From an uncultured Gemmata sp. (lineage in GTDB: Bacteria; Planctomycetota; Planctomycetia; Gemmatales; Gemmataceae), in assembly GCA_937924775.1 (NCBI GenBank), contig CALDUT010000003.1, forward strand, positions 1 through 64,000: a DNA stretch of 64,000 nt, given 5' to 3'. The notes beneath the pieces are model-generated. The model was not told where the DNA came from. It ran no database searches and worked only from the letters and a program-made list of their open reading frames with translations. Shown here one piece after another: positions 17,564-26,984 of this stretch. A program made the translations under genes and the position numbers. Numbering within the stretch: position 1 is the first letter of the stretch; each line of letters starts with the position of its first letter.

Positions 17564-18415
17564 TTATTGGGACTCTTTCAACAGTGATCGGGCGCTGGAA
17601 TCGCGGTGGTCTTCCAACCACGCCACATTGCCACTGTCCGCGAAGCGTTTGATGCCGACTTCTTTGATGGCCGAATCGGGTACCACCGACAGCGGCGTAT
17701 AGCGGGGATGGTGGCTGTCTTTGTAGGGATCGTTCGCTTTGGCGTTGTAGCAGCAGATCATGGCCCACCGCGGTTGGTCGCTTCTGTTTTGATCGCTGCG
17801 ATGCAGTAAGTTGGAATGGAAAAAGAGAGCATCTCCAGGGTTCATCAGCACATACACCAGGGGGAATTGCTCGGGCCGTTTGAGAAGCTCCTCAACCCGC
17901 TCCCGATCCGCCCCGGCTTGATCCCCGGTGAGAACGTGATTGATCCGCCCACAGTGGTGGGAATTCTCGATCACTTGCAAACAGCCGTTCTCCTTTGTGC
18001 AAGGATCAACTGCGATGAAAACACTGGTGAGATTGGGGGTAAGAACGCCGTTTTGGTACCAATAGCCGTAATCCTGATGCCAAGCCCACGCCCCGCCAAC
18101 TTTGGCATCTTTCAGGATCATTTTGGAGTGGTAGTGGTACACCTCACCTCCCAACAGCTTTTCGGCACTGCGGACCATCCGTTCGCAGCGGGCGAACATC
18201 CCGTAGATGCCATCACCGGGATGATTCCACAGCGACAGCCGCACCACACCGCCTTCGCCATCGGCCCGGCCAAAAGAGCGGCGATCGAGTTCGTTGTCTT
18301 CTTTGGCCGCTCGGCGGAGCAGGTCCATCTCTTCTGAGTCGAAGAACTCTCGGGCCAGGTAATAACCGCGGCTGTGGTACTCGCGAACTGCTGCATCGGA
18401 GAGAGGAGATGCCAT
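17564..18415 (-). CDS. Phytanoyl-CoA dioxygenase-family oxygenase
   Basis: A 283-residue Fe(II)/2-oxoglutarate-dependent oxygenase of the PhyH family. The HxD iron motif is in AWHQDYGYWYQNG, the distal His in FFHSNLLHRSDQNRSDQPR, and the following Arg would bind 2-oxoglutarate. It starts with the usual VREYHSRGYYLAREFFDSEEMDLLRRAA helix. PhyH relatives hydroxylate fatty acyl-CoA, ectoine or secondary metabolites; the substrate here is unknown. It is divergent from the large heme protein gene, with 93 bp between starts. Confidence 0.9.
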   Translation of the reverse strand: MASPLSDAAVREYHSRGYYLAREFFDSEEMDLLRRAAKEDNELDRRSFGRADGEGGVVRLSLWNHPGDGIYGMFARCERMVRSAEKLLGGEVYHYHSKMILKDAKVGGAWAWHQDYGYWYQNGVLTPNLTSVFIAVDPCTKENGCLQVIENSHHCGRINHVLTGDQAGADRERVEELLKRPEQFPLVYVLMNPGDALFFHSNLLHRSDQNRSDQPRWAMICCYNAKANDPYKDSHHPRYTPLSVVPDSAIKEVGIKRFADSGNVAWLEDHRDSSARSLLKESQ

Positions 18416-18508
18416 CGTTGAACCTCCACAAAAGGTGATCGCATCAACGCCGTTTTGCGGTTACCATATCCCAAACTCGGCTTTTTCCCAACCCGCGTTG
18501 TGGCGACT

Positions 18509-21463
18509 ATGAGACGAATTACTGTTCTGAGTCTGTTTCTCCCCTTCTGGGCGACGCTGACCGCTGTAGCGGCCGACCGGCCGATCCCAACCTACCAAGC
18601 GGCTGCCAAAATGGCAGTCCCCGCTGGATTCACGGTCACACTGTTCGCGGGTGAGCCGGACATTGTGCAACCGATCGCGTTCACGTTCGACGATCGTGGC
18701 CGCATGTGGGTAGTGGAATGTCTCAGTTACCCGAAATGGAGCCGCGACGGTAAGGGCCACGACCGAGTCGTGATTCTGGAAGATACCAACGGCGACGGTA
18801 TTCACGACAAGAAAACCGTGTTCCTCGATAAGGGTTCGAATCTCTCGGGGATCGAAATTGGTTTCGGCGGGGTTTGGCTCTGTTCATTACCCCAGCTGCT
18901 GTACGTCCCGCTTCTCGAAGGCGATCAACCGGGCGAGCCACAAGTGATCCTCGACGGATGGAACCTTCTCGAAACTAAGCACAATGTCTTCAACTCCCTC
19001 ACGTGGGGGCCAGATGGTTGGCTGTACGGGTGCAATGGTATTCAGTCTAAGTCGTGGATTGGCCCACCCGGAAGCCCTCGCGACCAGCGTACCTATATGG
19101 ATTGCGGGGTGTGGCGCTACCATCCGACACGCAAGGTTTTTGAAGTGGTGGCCCATGGAACGACTAACCCCTTCGGCCTCGATTTCGACGATCACGGCGA
19201 GTTATTCATCACCAATTGCGTGATCGACCATCTGTTCCACTTCGTCCCCGGGGGCCACTATGAGCGGATGTACGGCCAGGATGCCAACCGTTACGCCTAT
19301 CAACTTATGAAAAGCTGTGTCGATTATAAACACTGGGCCGGCGGGGATTGGACCAGCTCCCGCAGCACCGGCGTGGGCGGAAAGCCCGAACACTCCGACT
19401 ACGGCGGCGGTCATGCCCACAGTGGCTGTGCGATCTACCTGAGCGACAATTTCCCGAAGGAATACCGCAATACGCTCTTCACCTGCAATATCCACGGCAA
19501 TCGCGTCAATAACGATGGCATAGAACGCACACCCCAGGGGATGAAAGGGATCCGCCGGCCTGATTTTCTCTTCGCGAACGACTCCTGGTTCCGTGGTGTC
19601 TGCGTGAAAGTCGGCCCCGAGGGAGCTTTGTACGTCAGCGATTGGTGCGATACCGGGGAGTGCCACAACTACGATAAAGCCGATACCAGCAATGGGCGGA
19701 TTTACCGCGTCGTTTACCAGACAGCCAAGCCATTCACGGGCAACGTGGCGACGATGACCGACGCGGAATTGGTGAAGCTGCATCGGTCGTCCAACGAGTG
19801 GTTGATACGAAAAGCCCGACGCGTGTTGCAGGAGCGGGCCGCTGCGGGAAAGCTAGCCCCCGATACACCCGCAGCTTTACGCAAGCTCCAAAACACTGCC
19901 GCTGAAGTGGGGACACGCCTCCGGGCCACCTGGACACTGCTGGCGACCGAGCATTTCACCCTCGATGATGCCCAAACTCTTCTGGCGGCCGACGACATAT
20001 CTTTGCGGGCCTGGGGTGTCCGCGGGGCCTTCGCCTGCGGTGCCCAACCTGAGAAAGTCGGCCTCTTGATGGCCGATTTGTTACAGAAAGAGAATTCCTG
20101 GTTCGTCTTAATGCACTTGGCTTCCGCGTTATCCCGCTCACCAGCTCACAGGGCGATGATTCTGGAAGTCGCGAAACAGCTCAACGGTGGTGAGCCCCAG
20201 AATCTCACTTGCTTGACGTGGTACCGAATGGCCGAGTGGTTGGCGCAAGAGCCGCATCAGGCTTCGGTGATCCTGTCGCAATTGCGCAGCCAACGGCTGC
20301 GTCAAAATACTGTGCGTTTTCTGCTCAACAGAACGCAAGATGAAGCGCAAAAAGAACTTGCACAACTTTTGCGTTGGCTCCAGAATGCCGAACCGGCAGA
20401 AGCGTACCCGGTGTTACAGGCGATGCGGGAAACTCTAACCGGTCGCCGCTGGGTCGCTTTACCAGCGGAATGGGCGGATGTGCAGAAGCACTTCCGCAAC
20501 GCTAATGCGGACCTTCGGCGGGAAATCGAAGCACTCTCTGTGATTTTGGGTGACATGGCGGTGATCGCGGAACTTCACAAACGTATCACGGATGCGAAGG
20601 CCCCGGTCGACGAACGCCAGTTCGCCATCGAACTGTTGGCTTTCCAGAAACCATCCGATTTCGCGAAAACGCTACACATCCTGCTCAACGATGTGTCACT
20701 GCGGCGTACCGCCCTCCGGGCCCTCGCGGCTGTGCCGGACCCCAACACCCCCGCCGTGATTCTGAAGGCCTATCCGCAATTCACTCCTGACGAGAAACGG
20801 GACGCTGTCCAAACTTTGGCCAGCCGCCCCGGGTATGCCAAAGAACTTCTCACCGCTATCGAGCAAGGCAGGTTTCCGCGAACCGATCTGCCCGTGGCCA
20901 CCGCGCGGCAACTGTTGGCCTTCAACGATCAGGAATTGTCGGCCCGATTGGAGCAAGTGTGGGGCAAAATCACCCCGGTGGCTAAAGAACGGGTCGCTCG
21001 TATCGCGCAGTGGAAACAGATCCTCACCGAGGATTTCCTCCAGAAAGCTGATGTGGTCAACGGTCGGCGGCTCTTCACCCAACATTGTGCCTCATGTCAC
21101 AAGATGTTTGGCGAAGGGGAGGCTGTGGGGCCGGAACTCACCGGTTCGCAACGGGCCAACCTCGATTACATTCTCGAAAATCTCATCGACCCCAGCGCGG
21201 TCGTTCCCCGCGATTTCCGCGTGATCAACTTCCTGACGACGGATGATCGGGTTGTGGCCGGGATCATTGTGCGGGAAACCCCTGACGCGGTCACCATCCG
21301 CACTGCAACCGAGCAAGTGATTCTGCCCGTCCCGGATATTGTCAGTCGGAAACCGACGAACCTGTCGATCATGCCGGAGGGAATCCTCGACAGCCTGAAA
21401 CCGGAGGAGGTCCGCGACCTTATCGCCTATCTCCGGGTCCAAGAGCAAGTGCCCAAAAAATGA
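18509..21463 (+). CDS. PVC-type membrane-bound dehydrogenase with HEAT repeats and CxxCH heme domain
   Basis: A 984-residue secreted protein with three parts. After the signal peptide (MRRITVLSLFLPFWATLTAVAAD) comes a glucose/sorbosone-dehydrogenase-like propeller (about 25-420: FTVTLFAGEPDIVQPIAFTFDDRGRMWVVE, ESLSYP-type and GPDGWLYG blocks). An alpha-helical HEAT-like region follows (about 430-830), then a c-type cytochrome domain with CASCHKMFGEGEAVGPELTGS. That domain ends in the planctomycete heme-binding tail (ENLIDPSAVVPRDF, LKPEEVRDLIAYL). It should oxidise a sugar-like substrate in the periplasm and pass electrons to heme. ATG 18509 is chosen because it starts the signal peptide; an upstream ATG at 18455 adds 18 unlikely residues. 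Confidence 0.9.
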   Translation: MRRITVLSLFLPFWATLTAVAADRPIPTYQAAAKMAVPAGFTVTLFAGEPDIVQPIAFTFDDRGRMWVVECLSYPKWSRDGKGHDRVVILEDTNGDGIHDKKTVFLDKGSNLSGIEIGFGGVWLCSLPQLLYVPLLEGDQPGEPQVILDGWNLLETKHNVFNSLTWGPDGWLYGCNGIQSKSWIGPPGSPRDQRTYMDCGVWRYHPTRKVFEVVAHGTTNPFGLDFDDHGELFITNCVIDHLFHFVPGGHYERMYGQDANRYAYQLMKSCVDYKHWAGGDWTSSRSTGVGGKPEHSDYGGGHAHSGCAIYLSDNFPKEYRNTLFTCNIHGNRVNNDGIERTPQGMKGIRRPDFLFANDSWFRGVCVKVGPEGALYVSDWCDTGECHNYDKADTSNGRIYRVVYQTAKPFTGNVATMTDAELVKLHRSSNEWLIRKARRVLQERAAAGKLAPDTPAALRKLQNTAAEVGTRLRATWTLLATEHFTLDDAQTLLAADDISLRAWGVRGAFACGAQPEKVGLLMADLLQKENSWFVLMHLASALSRSPAHRAMILEVAKQLNGGEPQNLTCLTWYRMAEWLAQEPHQASVILSQLRSQRLRQNTVRFLLNRTQDEAQKELAQLLRWLQNAEPAEAYPVLQAMRETLTGRRWVALPAEWADVQKHFRNANADLRREIEALSVILGDMAVIAELHKRITDAKAPVDERQFAIELLAFQKPSDFAKTLHILLNDVSLRRTALRALAAVPDPNTPAVILKAYPQFTPDEKRDAVQTLASRPGYAKELLTAIEQGRFPRTDLPVATARQLLAFNDQELSARLEQVWGKITPVAKERVARIAQWKQILTEDFLQKADVVNGRRLFTQHCASCHKMFGEGEAVGPELTGSQRANLDYILENLIDPSAVVPRDFRVINFLTTDDRVVAGIIVRETPDAVTIRTATEQVILPVPDIVSRKPTNLSIMPEGILDSLKPEEVRDLIAYLRVQEQVPKK

Positions 21464-21545
21464 ACACATCCTGAATGACGATGGAGCTTCGGGAATCGTG
21501 TTTACACCGCGATACTGCAAGAGACTCGTTTGCCGAGGAAATGTC

Positions 21546-23243
21546 ATGCTCCGCTGTGGGATAGCTTGCATAATGGCACTCGCGCTCACGACACTGGCCA
21601 GTCCGGCTGAACGTCCGGTCACGGAAGCGGGGAAAGCCGGCCGTTCGGTGGTTGTTGCCAATAACGGCATGGTGGCCACGAGCCACCCTCTCGCCGCCCA
21701 AATCGGCTTAGACATTCTCAAAAAAGGTGGGAATGCCGTCGATGCCGCGATTGCGACCAGTGCGGCCATCGGTCTGATGGAGCCAATGTCCTGCGGGATC
21801 GGCGGTGATTTGTTCGCGATCGTCTACGATGCGAAAACGCAACGGCTTTATGGCCTGAACGCCAACGGGGCCGCGCCGCAGCAAATGACGCGGCAACTCT
21901 TTGCCAAGAAAGGACTTCGGGAAATCCCGGAACGGGGGCCGCTGACTTGGTCGGTTCCTGGCTGTGTCGATGGCTGGGACGAACTCCGCCGCAAATTCGG
22001 CACCCGGAGCTTCAAAGAGTTGCTCACTCCCAGTATCGAGTACGCGGAGAACGGTGTGCCGGTGCCGGAAGTCATCGCCCGGTACTGGCGCAGTGCCGAA
22101 ACCAACACCGACGACGACTTCCGCCGTATCTATTTGATCAACGGCCGAGCCCCGCGCGAGGGTGAACTCTTCAAAAACCCGGCTCTGGCCAACACCTACC
22201 GCCTCATCGCCAACGAAGGACGCGAGGCCTTCTACAAAGGCACGATTGCCCAGCGCTTGGTGGCCTTCAGCGAGAAAAAGGGCGGGCTGTTCACTCTCGA
22301 CGACTTCACCCGGCATCGCTCAGAATGGGTTGAACCGGTGAAGACAACCTACCGCGGCTACGAGGTGTGGGAGTTGCCGCCGCCCGGCCAGGGTATCGCG
22401 GTTCTGCAGATGCTCAACCTACTGGAACCGCATGATATTGCGAAAATGGGGCCACGGTCCGCGGATTATTGGCATCTGTTCATCGAAGCGAAGAAACTCG
22501 CGTATGCCGATCGGGCAAAATACTACGCTGATCCGAAATTCGCACAAGTTCCGGTGCCGGAATTGATTTCCAAACAGTACGCGGCCCAACGAGCCAAACT
22601 CTTCAATCCCCAAAAAGCCCTTGTGAGCGTTCCGGCAGGCGATCCCAAATGGGGAAAAGCCGACACCATTTACTTGTGCGTGGTCGATAAAGACCGCAAT
22701 TGCGTCTCTCTGATTCAGAGTAACTACTTCGGCTTTGGCTCGGGTTTGGCCCCCGCCGACTTGGGCTTCGCCATTCAAAATCGGGCCCATCTCTTCACCC
22801 TCGACGAAGAACACGCCAACCGTCTAGAGCCAGGGAAACGCCCCTTCCACACCATCATCCCCGCGATGGTGACTCGCAACGGACAACCGTTTTTCACCTT
22901 TGGAGTCATGGGGGGCGACATGCAACCGCAAGGGCATGTTCAAATTCTGGTCAACCTCATCGACTTTGGGATGAACGTCCAAGCCGCCGGGGAAGCGCCG
23001 CGGATCGAGCATGTGGGAAGTGCCACCCCCCGCGGCGAAGCGGAGAAGGCCCACGGCGGTACCGTGCGTGCGGAACCAGGAATTCCCGACGAGGTGGTGG
23101 CGGAATTACAACGCCGTGGCCATGTCGTAGAGCGTGTGAAGGTTAACGGTGGCGGTTTTCAAGGCATTCTCATCGACCCGAAAACGGGGGTATTGCAGGG
23201 TGGCAGTGAAGCCCGCAAAGACGGGGCCGCCGTCGGTTATTAA
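21546..23243 (+). CDS. ggt: Gamma-glutamyltransferase-family protein
   Basis: A 565-residue Ntn-hydrolase precursor with a signal peptide (MLRCGIACIMALALTTLASPAE). The large-subunit part carries GMVATSHPLAAQIGLDILKKGGNAVDAAIA and GIGGDLFAIVYD. The predicted autocleavage site is the Thr of ADTIYLCVVDKDRNCVSLIQSNYFGFGSG, which becomes the nucleophile of the small subunit. PFHTIIPAMV and GVMGGDMQPQGHVQILVNLIDFG follow. The spacing matches the YwrD-like branch of the family rather than E. coli Ggt. It would cleave gamma-glutamyl bonds in the periplasm. ATG 21546 is preferred over GTG 21498 since it opens the signal peptide. It lies 82 bp after the heme protein gene on the same strand. Confidence 0.85.
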   Translation: MLRCGIACIMALALTTLASPAERPVTEAGKAGRSVVVANNGMVATSHPLAAQIGLDILKKGGNAVDAAIATSAAIGLMEPMSCGIGGDLFAIVYDAKTQRLYGLNANGAAPQQMTRQLFAKKGLREIPERGPLTWSVPGCVDGWDELRRKFGTRSFKELLTPSIEYAENGVPVPEVIARYWRSAETNTDDDFRRIYLINGRAPREGELFKNPALANTYRLIANEGREAFYKGTIAQRLVAFSEKKGGLFTLDDFTRHRSEWVEPVKTTYRGYEVWELPPPGQGIAVLQMLNLLEPHDIAKMGPRSADYWHLFIEAKKLAYADRAKYYADPKFAQVPVPELISKQYAAQRAKLFNPQKALVSVPAGDPKWGKADTIYLCVVDKDRNCVSLIQSNYFGFGSGLAPADLGFAIQNRAHLFTLDEEHANRLEPGKRPFHTIIPAMVTRNGQPFFTFGVMGGDMQPQGHVQILVNLIDFGMNVQAAGEAPRIEHVGSATPRGEAEKAHGGTVRAEPGIPDEVVAELQRRGHVVERVKVNGGGFQGILIDPKTGVLQGGSEARKDGAAVGY

Positions 23244-23305
23244 CCTGGTAACTCTGCACCCCTTGACCGAGTCGGCCGGTTGATTTTCCTACGCTCTCCG
23301 CGGAA

Positions 23306-24334
23306 TCAGTCCTTCATCTTGGCGATGATCGCATCCACAAACGCAGAGGTCGTGGCCGTGCCGCCGATGTCGCGAGTGCGGACCTGTCCCTCAGTCAGTA
23401 CGGCTTCAACAGCATGACGAATCCGCTCCGCTGCTGCGACCTCGCCAATATCGCGTAATAGCTCCGTCGCGGGCAGAATCAGTGGCAGTGGGTTCGCGGT
23501 ATCGGGGGGGACTTGCTCGTGGCTGGCCCCATAGACCGCTTCGTACACCGTTATACCATCCCCGACATTGATGGCTGCGGAGGTGCTCACGCCCCCGACT
23601 AACCCCGTACCAAGGTCCGACAACAAATCGCCGTAAAGATTTCCGGCCGCGATCACCTCGAACTGTTGTGGCCGGCTGACAAGTTGATTGCAGGCATTGT
23701 CGACAATCAAATCCTTCGCGGTGATGCTCGAGAATTCCTGCGCCACGCGGTAAAAGCAATCGAGAAACAATCCATCAGCCATCTTGAGAATATTGGCTTT
23801 GTGAACACAGTGAACGGTTTTGCGGCCCATCTTGCCGGCCAGCTCAAACGCCAACCGAAAGAAACGCAGGCAAGCCTTTTCAGTGACGATTTTGAAACTT
23901 TGCACCACGCCGGGCACGATTTCATGTTCGCTGGCGGTGTATAAGTCTTCTGTGATTTCGCGAACCAAGAGAAAGTCGACCCCGGTGAACCGGCTGCGAA
24001 CACCGGGCAAGTTGTGAACCGGGCGAATCGATGCAAACAGCCCCAACGCGCGCCGGAACGCCACGTTGTAGTTGGTCGGAACGTTAGGACCATGCGCGGT
24101 GGGGAATCCCACGCCCTTGGGCTGCAACAGCTTCGTTTTCAGGGCTAAACCGCAGGCACGGATCGCGGCTAAGGTCGACTCGGGCAGCGCCTCGTGGCCT
24201 AACTCCAACGAGGCCCGGCCTGCGGTGTGAACGTCGAATTCCACTGGCACCCGGGCCGCCTCAAACAAGCGCCGAACCGCCAACTCTTGATCGTGCCCGA
24301 GCCCGCCCCCTTGAACAAAGACCACTTGGCGCAT
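23306..24334 (-). CDS. Isocitrate/isopropylmalate dehydrogenase-family enzyme
   Basis: A 342-residue NAD(P)-dependent beta-decarboxylating dehydrogenase. Blocks include the substrate-binding FASIRPVHNLPGVRSRFTGVDFLLVREITEDLYTASEH, the catalytic VHKANILKMADGLFLDCFYRVAQEF, the metal-binding FEVIAAGNLYGDLLSDLGTGLVGG and EAVYGASHEQVPPDTANPLPLIL. RDIGGTATTSAFVDAII closes the protein. The ITEDLYTASEH segment suits NAD-isocitrate dehydrogenase more than LeuB, but substrate is not certain. It converges with ggt and stands alone. Confidence 0.85.
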   Translation of the reverse strand: MRQVVFVQGGGLGHDQELAVRRLFEAARVPVEFDVHTAGRASLELGHEALPESTLAAIRACGLALKTKLLQPKGVGFPTAHGPNVPTNYNVAFRRALGLFASIRPVHNLPGVRSRFTGVDFLLVREITEDLYTASEHEIVPGVVQSFKIVTEKACLRFFRLAFELAGKMGRKTVHCVHKANILKMADGLFLDCFYRVAQEFSSITAKDLIVDNACNQLVSRPQQFEVIAAGNLYGDLLSDLGTGLVGGVSTSAAINVGDGITVYEAVYGASHEQVPPDTANPLPLILPATELLRDIGEVAAAERIRHAVEAVLTEGQVRTRDIGGTATTSAFVDAIIAKMKD

Positions 24335-24481
24335 GAATCCGATTCTCCCGCAAACTCTAATCCGGTCCGGCTATCATAGCTGCTGAGGGCCCTTTCCGCT
24401 GGTAGCTCCACCGCGATTTCCACGCGGAGAAGCCGCTGCGTCGATAAACGACCAACCATGCCACCCCACCACGGAATCTCT

Positions 24482-24955
24482 TCACAACGTCGCGAAGACC
24501 TCCTTCAGAGATGGGAAGTTGAAGGCGAGAACCTGCCAGCCGGTAGGGCTATCGTAAACGACAATCACCCACGCCACGCACCCCCGTTGATACTTTTCGA
24601 GATAAGTCAGGCGAACCAGAGCCGGACTGATGCTCGTTTCGCGACAAAATTCCAATTCCCCGGCTTCACCATAATTGGTGACGAACTGTTGGCGTGTCGC
24701 CAAAACGCCTTCGCGGAGTTTCTTGAAGTCATCGTCGGGTAGCTCGCCAAAACCTGGGCGGAGTAGGCCAAAAAATTCGTCATACTTCCCGGTTTTGAGC
24801 AATTGCACCACCTCATCGGCAAACACCCGGGCAGCACTGGGCGGCGGAGGCGACCCACCAGCAGCTGGCGCGGGCAGCACCCGCGCCATGACAAAACTCA
24901 ACACCGCCCCCATCACGCCACCAAATAAACCAGCCCACCATACCGTTCGCGACAC
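24482..24955 (-). CDS. Membrane-anchored hypothetical protein
   Basis: A 157-residue protein of unknown function. Residues about 4-25 (TVWWAGLFGGVMGAVLSFVMARV) form one membrane anchor or uncleaved signal, then a Pro/Gly linker, then a roughly 110-residue domain. That domain starts FADEVVQLLKTGKYDEFFGLL and ends GWQVLAFNFPSLKEVFATL. The helix-then-strands pattern recalls small extracytoplasmic domains such as DUF3887/DUF4019, though I cannot confirm either. GTG 24955 with GGGGAG 6 nt upstream is the likely start. The longer frame to 25192 overlaps the neighbouring gene and has a low-complexity N-terminus. Confidence 0.6.
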   Translation of the reverse strand: MSRTVWWAGLFGGVMGAVLSFVMARVLPAPAAGGSPPPPSAARVFADEVVQLLKTGKYDEFFGLLRPGFGELPDDDFKKLREGVLATRQQFVTNYGEAGELEFCRETSISPALVRLTYLEKYQRGCVAWVIVVYDSPTGWQVLAFNFPSLKEVFATL

Positions 24956-25078
24956 ACCATTCTCCCCAAAACATACAGAGACAATCCCCGTAAGACATCG
25001 ACCTACGCCCGCCCGGCCCCACCCCGGGCTCGAACCCTCTATGCCGCCACCATCGCCCGGCCCACCGCTCGACGGAAG

Positions 25079-25111
25079 CCTGTGAACCGATCCGTTGTGG
25101 CGGTTCACAGG
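25079..25111 (-). terminator. Strong hairpin over the stop of the SMP-30-like gene
   Basis: CCTGTGAACCG (25079-25089) and CGGTTCACAGG (25101-25111) form an 11-bp perfect stem with an 11-nt loop. It spans the stop codon of the minus-strand gluconolactonase-like gene. No U tract follows, so it could act as a U-less terminator or as an RNA-stabilising 3' structure. Confidence 0.5.
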
Positions 25112-26079
25112 TTCGGGAACCGCACCGATTCGGGCATAGGGCCGCTGCTGAAGGTGGTGGGTGCCACAAACACGCACCCGGCATGGGGGCAATAGGCCCG
25201 TATCTCTGGCGGCATACCCTCAACAGCGGTTGTAAGAATCAGTTTGACGCCTTCTGGCCGCGGAACCAATAGCGGGCAGGTCACCCGCGGCGAACCCGGT
25301 GTCGTCCATTCCTCAATCGCTTCTCCGGTATCCAGACGGTAGCGTACCGCACGGCCGTGGGGCGCGCACTGGGGGTTATAAAACGCAATAATCACGCTCC
25401 CATCGCCACCATCACACATACCATCGGGGAATCCCACTTCGTGAGACAAATCGATGGCGACCCCCTCGGGATTCAGCGCCCGTGCTGCGACATCCAACCG
25501 GTAGCGGCGCACTTGCCGCGTAGGGGTATCAATATCCCACAGCACAAACCCGCCGTCGTCACGGCGGATCACTTTGCCATTCGAGCAGGTTTGTTGGTCG
25601 GCCAGTATCGAAACGCGGTTGTCATCGACCGTGTATAAGTACAAGTGGCCGAGTGGCTCGCGAAATTGTACATCTTTGGTGCCAAAAACAATCGCCTGGC
25701 CGCCAGGCACCACCTCGCCATCATTGATGATCGTTCGCGGGTGGCCGTCGGGTATCGCTACGAGGGGATCAGACCATGTGCCTTCCCAGGCATCGAGAAG
25801 GCGAAGGACTTTGTCCATGCCGACGATGGCACGATGAGGCGTTGTTAAAGGCAGTAGAAAGCCGGGCCGGCCGGGACAAGCGATGGCATAATCGTCGCTT
25901 CCGTCGCTGTCGGGAAAGTGGACATGAATTTCCCCCTCTGTGGCTTCCGCATCCGATTGGATGTTGACCCACACCAGCGCATCGCGACCATCGAGTGTCA
26001 TCCATCGGGGGCCTTCGGGCAAAAAGCGGTCGCTTTCACTCTCGAAGTCGATATAAACTTGGGCCGGAGTAGAATGCAT
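25105..26079 (-). CDS. SMP-30/gluconolactonase-like cytoplasmic propeller protein
   Basis: A 324-residue protein without a signal peptide. The SMP-30/LRE pattern is visible in FLPEGPRWMTLDGRDALVWVNI (metal-ligand Glu in PEGP), GHPRTIINDGEVVPGGQAIVFGT, CSNGKVIRRDDGGFVLWDID and VGFPDGMCDGGDGSVIIAFY (Asp in PDGM). The FGTKDVQF segment is typical of the third blade. It may hydrolyse a sugar lactone; substrate is unknown. It is divergent from the SDR gene, with 89 bp between starts. Confidence 0.8.
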   Translation of the reverse strand: MHSTPAQVYIDFESESDRFLPEGPRWMTLDGRDALVWVNIQSDAEATEGEIHVHFPDSDGSDDYAIACPGRPGFLLPLTTPHRAIVGMDKVLRLLDAWEGTWSDPLVAIPDGHPRTIINDGEVVPGGQAIVFGTKDVQFREPLGHLYLYTVDDNRVSILADQQTCSNGKVIRRDDGGFVLWDIDTPTRQVRRYRLDVAARALNPEGVAIDLSHEVGFPDGMCDGGDGSVIIAFYNPQCAPHGRAVRYRLDTGEAIEEWTTPGSPRVTCPLLVPRPEGVKLILTTAVEGMPPEIRAYCPHAGCVFVAPTTFSSGPMPESVRFPNL

Positions 26080-26168
26080 GCTCGCTCTCCATCGCTTCTT
26101 GACCTAAGTTAGTCGAAGACCCAGACCAACACCAGATCGCCTCGGTAGGGAATCTGTAAGGATCGCCT

Positions 26169-26975
26169 ATGTTGCACGGAAAAACCGCTCTTATCACGGG
26201 CAGTAGTCAGGGCATCGGGCTGGGGGTGGCCCAGGCGTTCGCCGCCCATCGAGCCAAAGTGGTGGTGACCTCCGAAAAACCTCTCGCCCAATGCCCGGAG
26301 GTTCAGCGGCTGTTGAGCGACTACGAACACACCCGCTACATCCAAGCGGATTTGCTCGCCGAGGGCGAACCCGAACGCCTGGTGGCTGAGGCATGGGACA
26401 CCTTCGGGGGAATCGACATCCTCGTGAATAATCTGGGAACCTACAAGGAACCGCCCCTGACGGAAATCAGACGCGAGCATTTCGATTTCATCTTTCGGCT
26501 CAACGTGTGGGTGCCCATCGCCATCACCCGGGAAGTGGTGCGCCGGGCCAAAGCCGCGCACCGCGGCGGGCGGATTCTCTTCAGTTCCTCTCTCAATGCG
26601 ATGCGTTCCGAGCCACAGCACACGTTGTACGACGCGAGCAAAGGGGCCATCAACGCCCTGACACGGCAACTGGCGATTGAACTGGCCCCGCATGGGTTCA
26701 CCACCGCCGCAGTCGCCCCAGGTCTTGTCGAAACTCCCCTGACCGACTTTGGACTCAAATCCAGCCCCGCAGAACGGGCCGCCATCATCGAACAAATCCC
26801 CCTGCGCCGCATCGCCACGGTGGACGATGTCGCGTGGTGGTATGTCTTTTTGGCCAGCGACCGGGCTTCGTACAGCACCGGTACCATCGTCACGGTCGAT
26901 GGCGGACTGGATGCCCAACAAATGGCGGTTCGCCCCATCACCGCGGCGGAGCAACACGGAAAGGTCGTTGGCTGA
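26169..26975 (+). CDS. Short-chain dehydrogenase/reductase
   Basis: A 268-residue classical SDR. It has the NAD(P)-binding TGSSQGIGLGVAQAF (GxxxGxG), NNLGTYK, catalytic Ser in ILFSSSLNAM, YDASKGAINALTRQLAIELAPHG with the Tyr-Lys pair, and PGLVETPLTDF. The end SYSTGTIVTVDGGLDAQQM is the usual SDR closing block. It is probably a 3-oxoacyl or sugar/alcohol dehydrogenase; the substrate cannot be read. It lies next to a lactonase-like gene and converges on the amidohydrolase with 9 bp between stops. Confidence 0.9.
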   Translation: MLHGKTALITGSSQGIGLGVAQAFAAHRAKVVVTSEKPLAQCPEVQRLLSDYEHTRYIQADLLAEGEPERLVAEAWDTFGGIDILVNNLGTYKEPPLTEIRREHFDFIFRLNVWVPIAITREVVRRAKAAHRGGRILFSSSLNAMRSEPQHTLYDASKGAINALTRQLAIELAPHGFTTAAVAPGLVETPLTDFGLKSSPAERAAIIEQIPLRRIATVDDVAWWYVFLASDRASYSTGTIVTVDGGLDAQQMAVRPITAAEQHGKVVG

Positions 26976-26984
26976 AGTCGTTCG

